Assembly: GCA_016209015.1 (NCBI GenBank)
Contig: JACQWY010000013.1
Span: 28,968-92,967, forward strand
Origin: Gammaproteobacteria bacterium
Lineage (GTDB): Bacteria; Pseudomonadota; Gammaproteobacteria; Ga0077536
DNA length: 64,000 nucleotides
Reading direction: 5' to 3'
Part shown: piece after piece, positions 62,878 through 64,000 of the stretch
Layout of the letters: each line of letters begins with the position of its first letter
How positions within the stretch are numbered: the first letter of the stretch is position 1
Made by a program: the position numbers and the translations under genes
The notes under the pieces: generated by a model
What the model was told of the DNA's origin: nothing
The model's database searches: none
Seen by the model: the letters and a program-made list of their open reading frames with translations, nothing else

Positions 62878-63716
62878 AAACGGAAGTCCTTGCCGAGGAC
62901 TTCATATTCCTCGAGGGTCCGCGCTGGCACGACGGCTGCCTGTGGACCTCGGACATGTGGGACTACAAAGTCCTCAAGGTCAAATCCGACGGCAGTCGCG
63001 AGACGGTCGTCGAAGTGCCGAACCGCCCCTCGGGTCTCGGCTTCCTGCCCGACGGTACGCCGCTCGTGGTGTCGATGGCCGATCGCAAGCTCTATCGCAT
63101 CGAACGCGGCACGCTCGTGCAGCACGCCGAGCTCGCGCCGTTCGTCACGGGCGACATCAACGATCTCGTGATGGACGAGGCGGGCCGCGCCTATGTCGGC
63201 AATTTCGGCTGCGATCTCATGGCGGGCGAGGAGATGAAGCCCGCGGACCTCGTCTGCGTCGAGCGCGACGGCCGCGTGCGCACGGTCGCCTCGAATCTCG
63301 TCTTTCCGAACGGCATGGTGATCATGGACGGCGGACGGACGCTCGTCGCGGCCGAGACGTTCGGCAACCGCCTCGCGGCCTTCGATCGCGCGGCCGACGG
63401 CAGCCTGTCGAATCACCGTGTCTACGCCGAGATGGGCCAGATGACGCCGGACGGCATCTGTCTCGACCAGGGTGGCGGGATCTGGGTGTCCTCGTTCCTG
63501 ACCGACGAGTTCGTGCGCGTCGAGGCCGGCGGCCGGATCACGGATCGCATCGCGGTGCAGGATCGCCGGGCGGTCGCCTGCCAGCTCGGCGGCGACGACG
63601 GCCGCACGCTGTTCTGTCTCACGTTCGAAGGTCACATGGAGGACATCGCCGGCCGCAAACGTGCAGGCCGCATCGAGACCGCGCGCGTCGCGGTGCCGAC
63701 CGCGGGCTCGCCCTGA
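62865..63716 (+). CDS. SMP-30/gluconolactonase-family protein
   Basis: The 283-residue protein starts at ATG 62865 with GGAGGGG 4 bases upstream. It shows the six-bladed propeller pattern of the SMP-30/gluconolactonase/LRE group: FLEGPRWHDGCLWTSDM with the metal-binding Glu, RPSGLGFLPDG, GDINDLVMDEAGRAYVGNFG with the central Asn and PNGMVIMDGGRTLVAAET with the second. These enzymes hydrolyse lactones with a divalent metal. The natural substrate here is unknown. It lacks a signal peptide and is probably cytoplasmic. Confidence 0.87.
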   Translation: MAELKTEVLAEDFIFLEGPRWHDGCLWTSDMWDYKVLKVKSDGSRETVVEVPNRPSGLGFLPDGTPLVVSMADRKLYRIERGTLVQHAELAPFVTGDINDLVMDEAGRAYVGNFGCDLMAGEEMKPADLVCVERDGRVRTVASNLVFPNGMVIMDGGRTLVAAETFGNRLAAFDRAADGSLSNHRVYAEMGQMTPDGICLDQGGGIWVSSFLTDEFVRVEAGGRITDRIAVQDRRAVACQLGGDDGRTLFCLTFEGHMEDIAGRKRAGRIETARVAVPTAGSP

Positions 63717-63729
63717 GCCTTGAAAGCAG

Positions 63730-63769
63730 GCCGCCGCGCCGCCATGTCGCGTACACGCGGCGCGGCGGC
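63730..63769 (+). terminator. Long perfect hairpin after the SMP-30 gene
   Basis: Thirteen-base arms GCCGCCGCGCCGC (63730-63742) and GCGGCGCGGCGGC (63757-63769) pair perfectly around a 14-base loop in the 75-bp gap before the LemA gene. Only a CCTTCCTCC stretch follows, so termination is likely but not certain. Confidence 0.5.
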
Positions 63770-63791
63770 GCCTTCCTCCGAGGAGATCGTG

Positions 63792-64000
63792 ATGCGTAGA
63801 GTCTGGCTGGTCCTGGTGTTCTCCCTCGCGCTCGGCGGCTGCGGCTACAACACGCTGCAGGCGACCGACGAGGCCGTGAAGGCGCAATGGGGCGAGGTGC
63901 TGAACCAGTATCAGCGCCGAGCGGATCTCATTCCGAACCTCGTGCGCACCGTCCAGGGTTTCGCGAAGCAGGAGAAGGACGTGCTGATCGGCGTGACCGA
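63792..64000 (+). CDS. lemA: LemA family lipoprotein, N-terminal part (cut by window edge)
   Basis: The ATG at 63792 is preceded by GAGGAG. The visible 69 residues begin MRRVWLVLVFSLALGGCGYN, a lipoprotein signal with lipobox LGGC. They continue with EAVKAQWGEVLNQYQRRADLIPNLV, the typical start of the helical LemA domain. The rest lies beyond position 64000. Confidence 0.9.
   Translation, partial: MRRVWLVLVFSLALGGCGYNTLQATDEAVKAQWGEVLNQYQRRADLIPNLVRTVQGFAKQEKDVLIGVT

Overview
The window is a very GC-rich bacterial chromosome segment with no rRNA, tRNA, CRISPR array, insertion sequence or phage gene that I can see. A gammaproteobacterium is the best guess, tentatively: there is a TonB2/TtpC-type system with its DUF3450 partner, System I cytochrome c maturation genes, a hopanoid-type RND protein, NnrS, an LpxR-like lipid A deacylase and TrxC. 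Genes are packed tightly, with many 4-bp ATGA overlaps, and no transcription factor is encoded here.

Region 1 (1-6621, minus strand) reads, in transcription order: a membrane-anchored FAD/iron-sulfur oxidoreductase, a Sel1/ankyrin repeat protein, a DUF3450 periplasmic protein, a TtpC-like ExbB with a periplasmic extension, ExbB, ExbD and the start of TonB, which runs off the left edge. The last five form the Vibrio-type TonB2 layout.

Region 2 (7139-29112, plus strand, divergent from region 1 across about 520 bp) is the most striking part. It reads as one electron-export operon: ccmF-ccmH-ccmI (haem lyase branch), a predicted dihaem membrane cytochrome b, a 24-haem periplasmic cytochrome, a roughly 4070-residue cytochrome with about 144 haem-binding motifs by hand count, and a 912-residue outer-membrane beta-barrel protein with SPOR-like and TPR-like regions in front. 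Electrons could pass from quinol through the cytochrome b and the 24-haem protein to the giant cytochrome, and across the outer membrane at the barrel. This route is inferred, not shown.

Region 3 (29137-44900) is mixed: an LpxR-like protein, a luciferase-family oxidoreductase, a predicted Tat-exported protein-L-isoaspartate methyltransferase homologue, a membrane spermidine-synthase-like protein with a coupled hydrolase, a large PAS/GAF/GGDEF/EAL protein preceded by a coupled 41-codon ORF, two MFS transporters and an AlaX editing protein.

Region 4 (44903-52910) holds YceI, an exported peroxiredoxin, an FtsH paralogue, a decayed P-type ATPase, DctA and an HpnN-like RND protein.

Region 5 (53035-60458) looks like a copper/zinc handling block: CopC, CopD, two related small cytochromes c, a DUF2946-like protein, an outer-membrane barrel, ZnuA-like and ZnuB-like proteins with no ATPase gene beside them, and a CbiM-like permease. 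Region 6 (60680-64000) has trxC, NnrS, a small exported ORF, an SMP-30 family protein and the start of a LemA lipoprotein. A REP-like palindromic repeat occurs twice, each time between convergent genes (44.8 kb and 60.5 kb).
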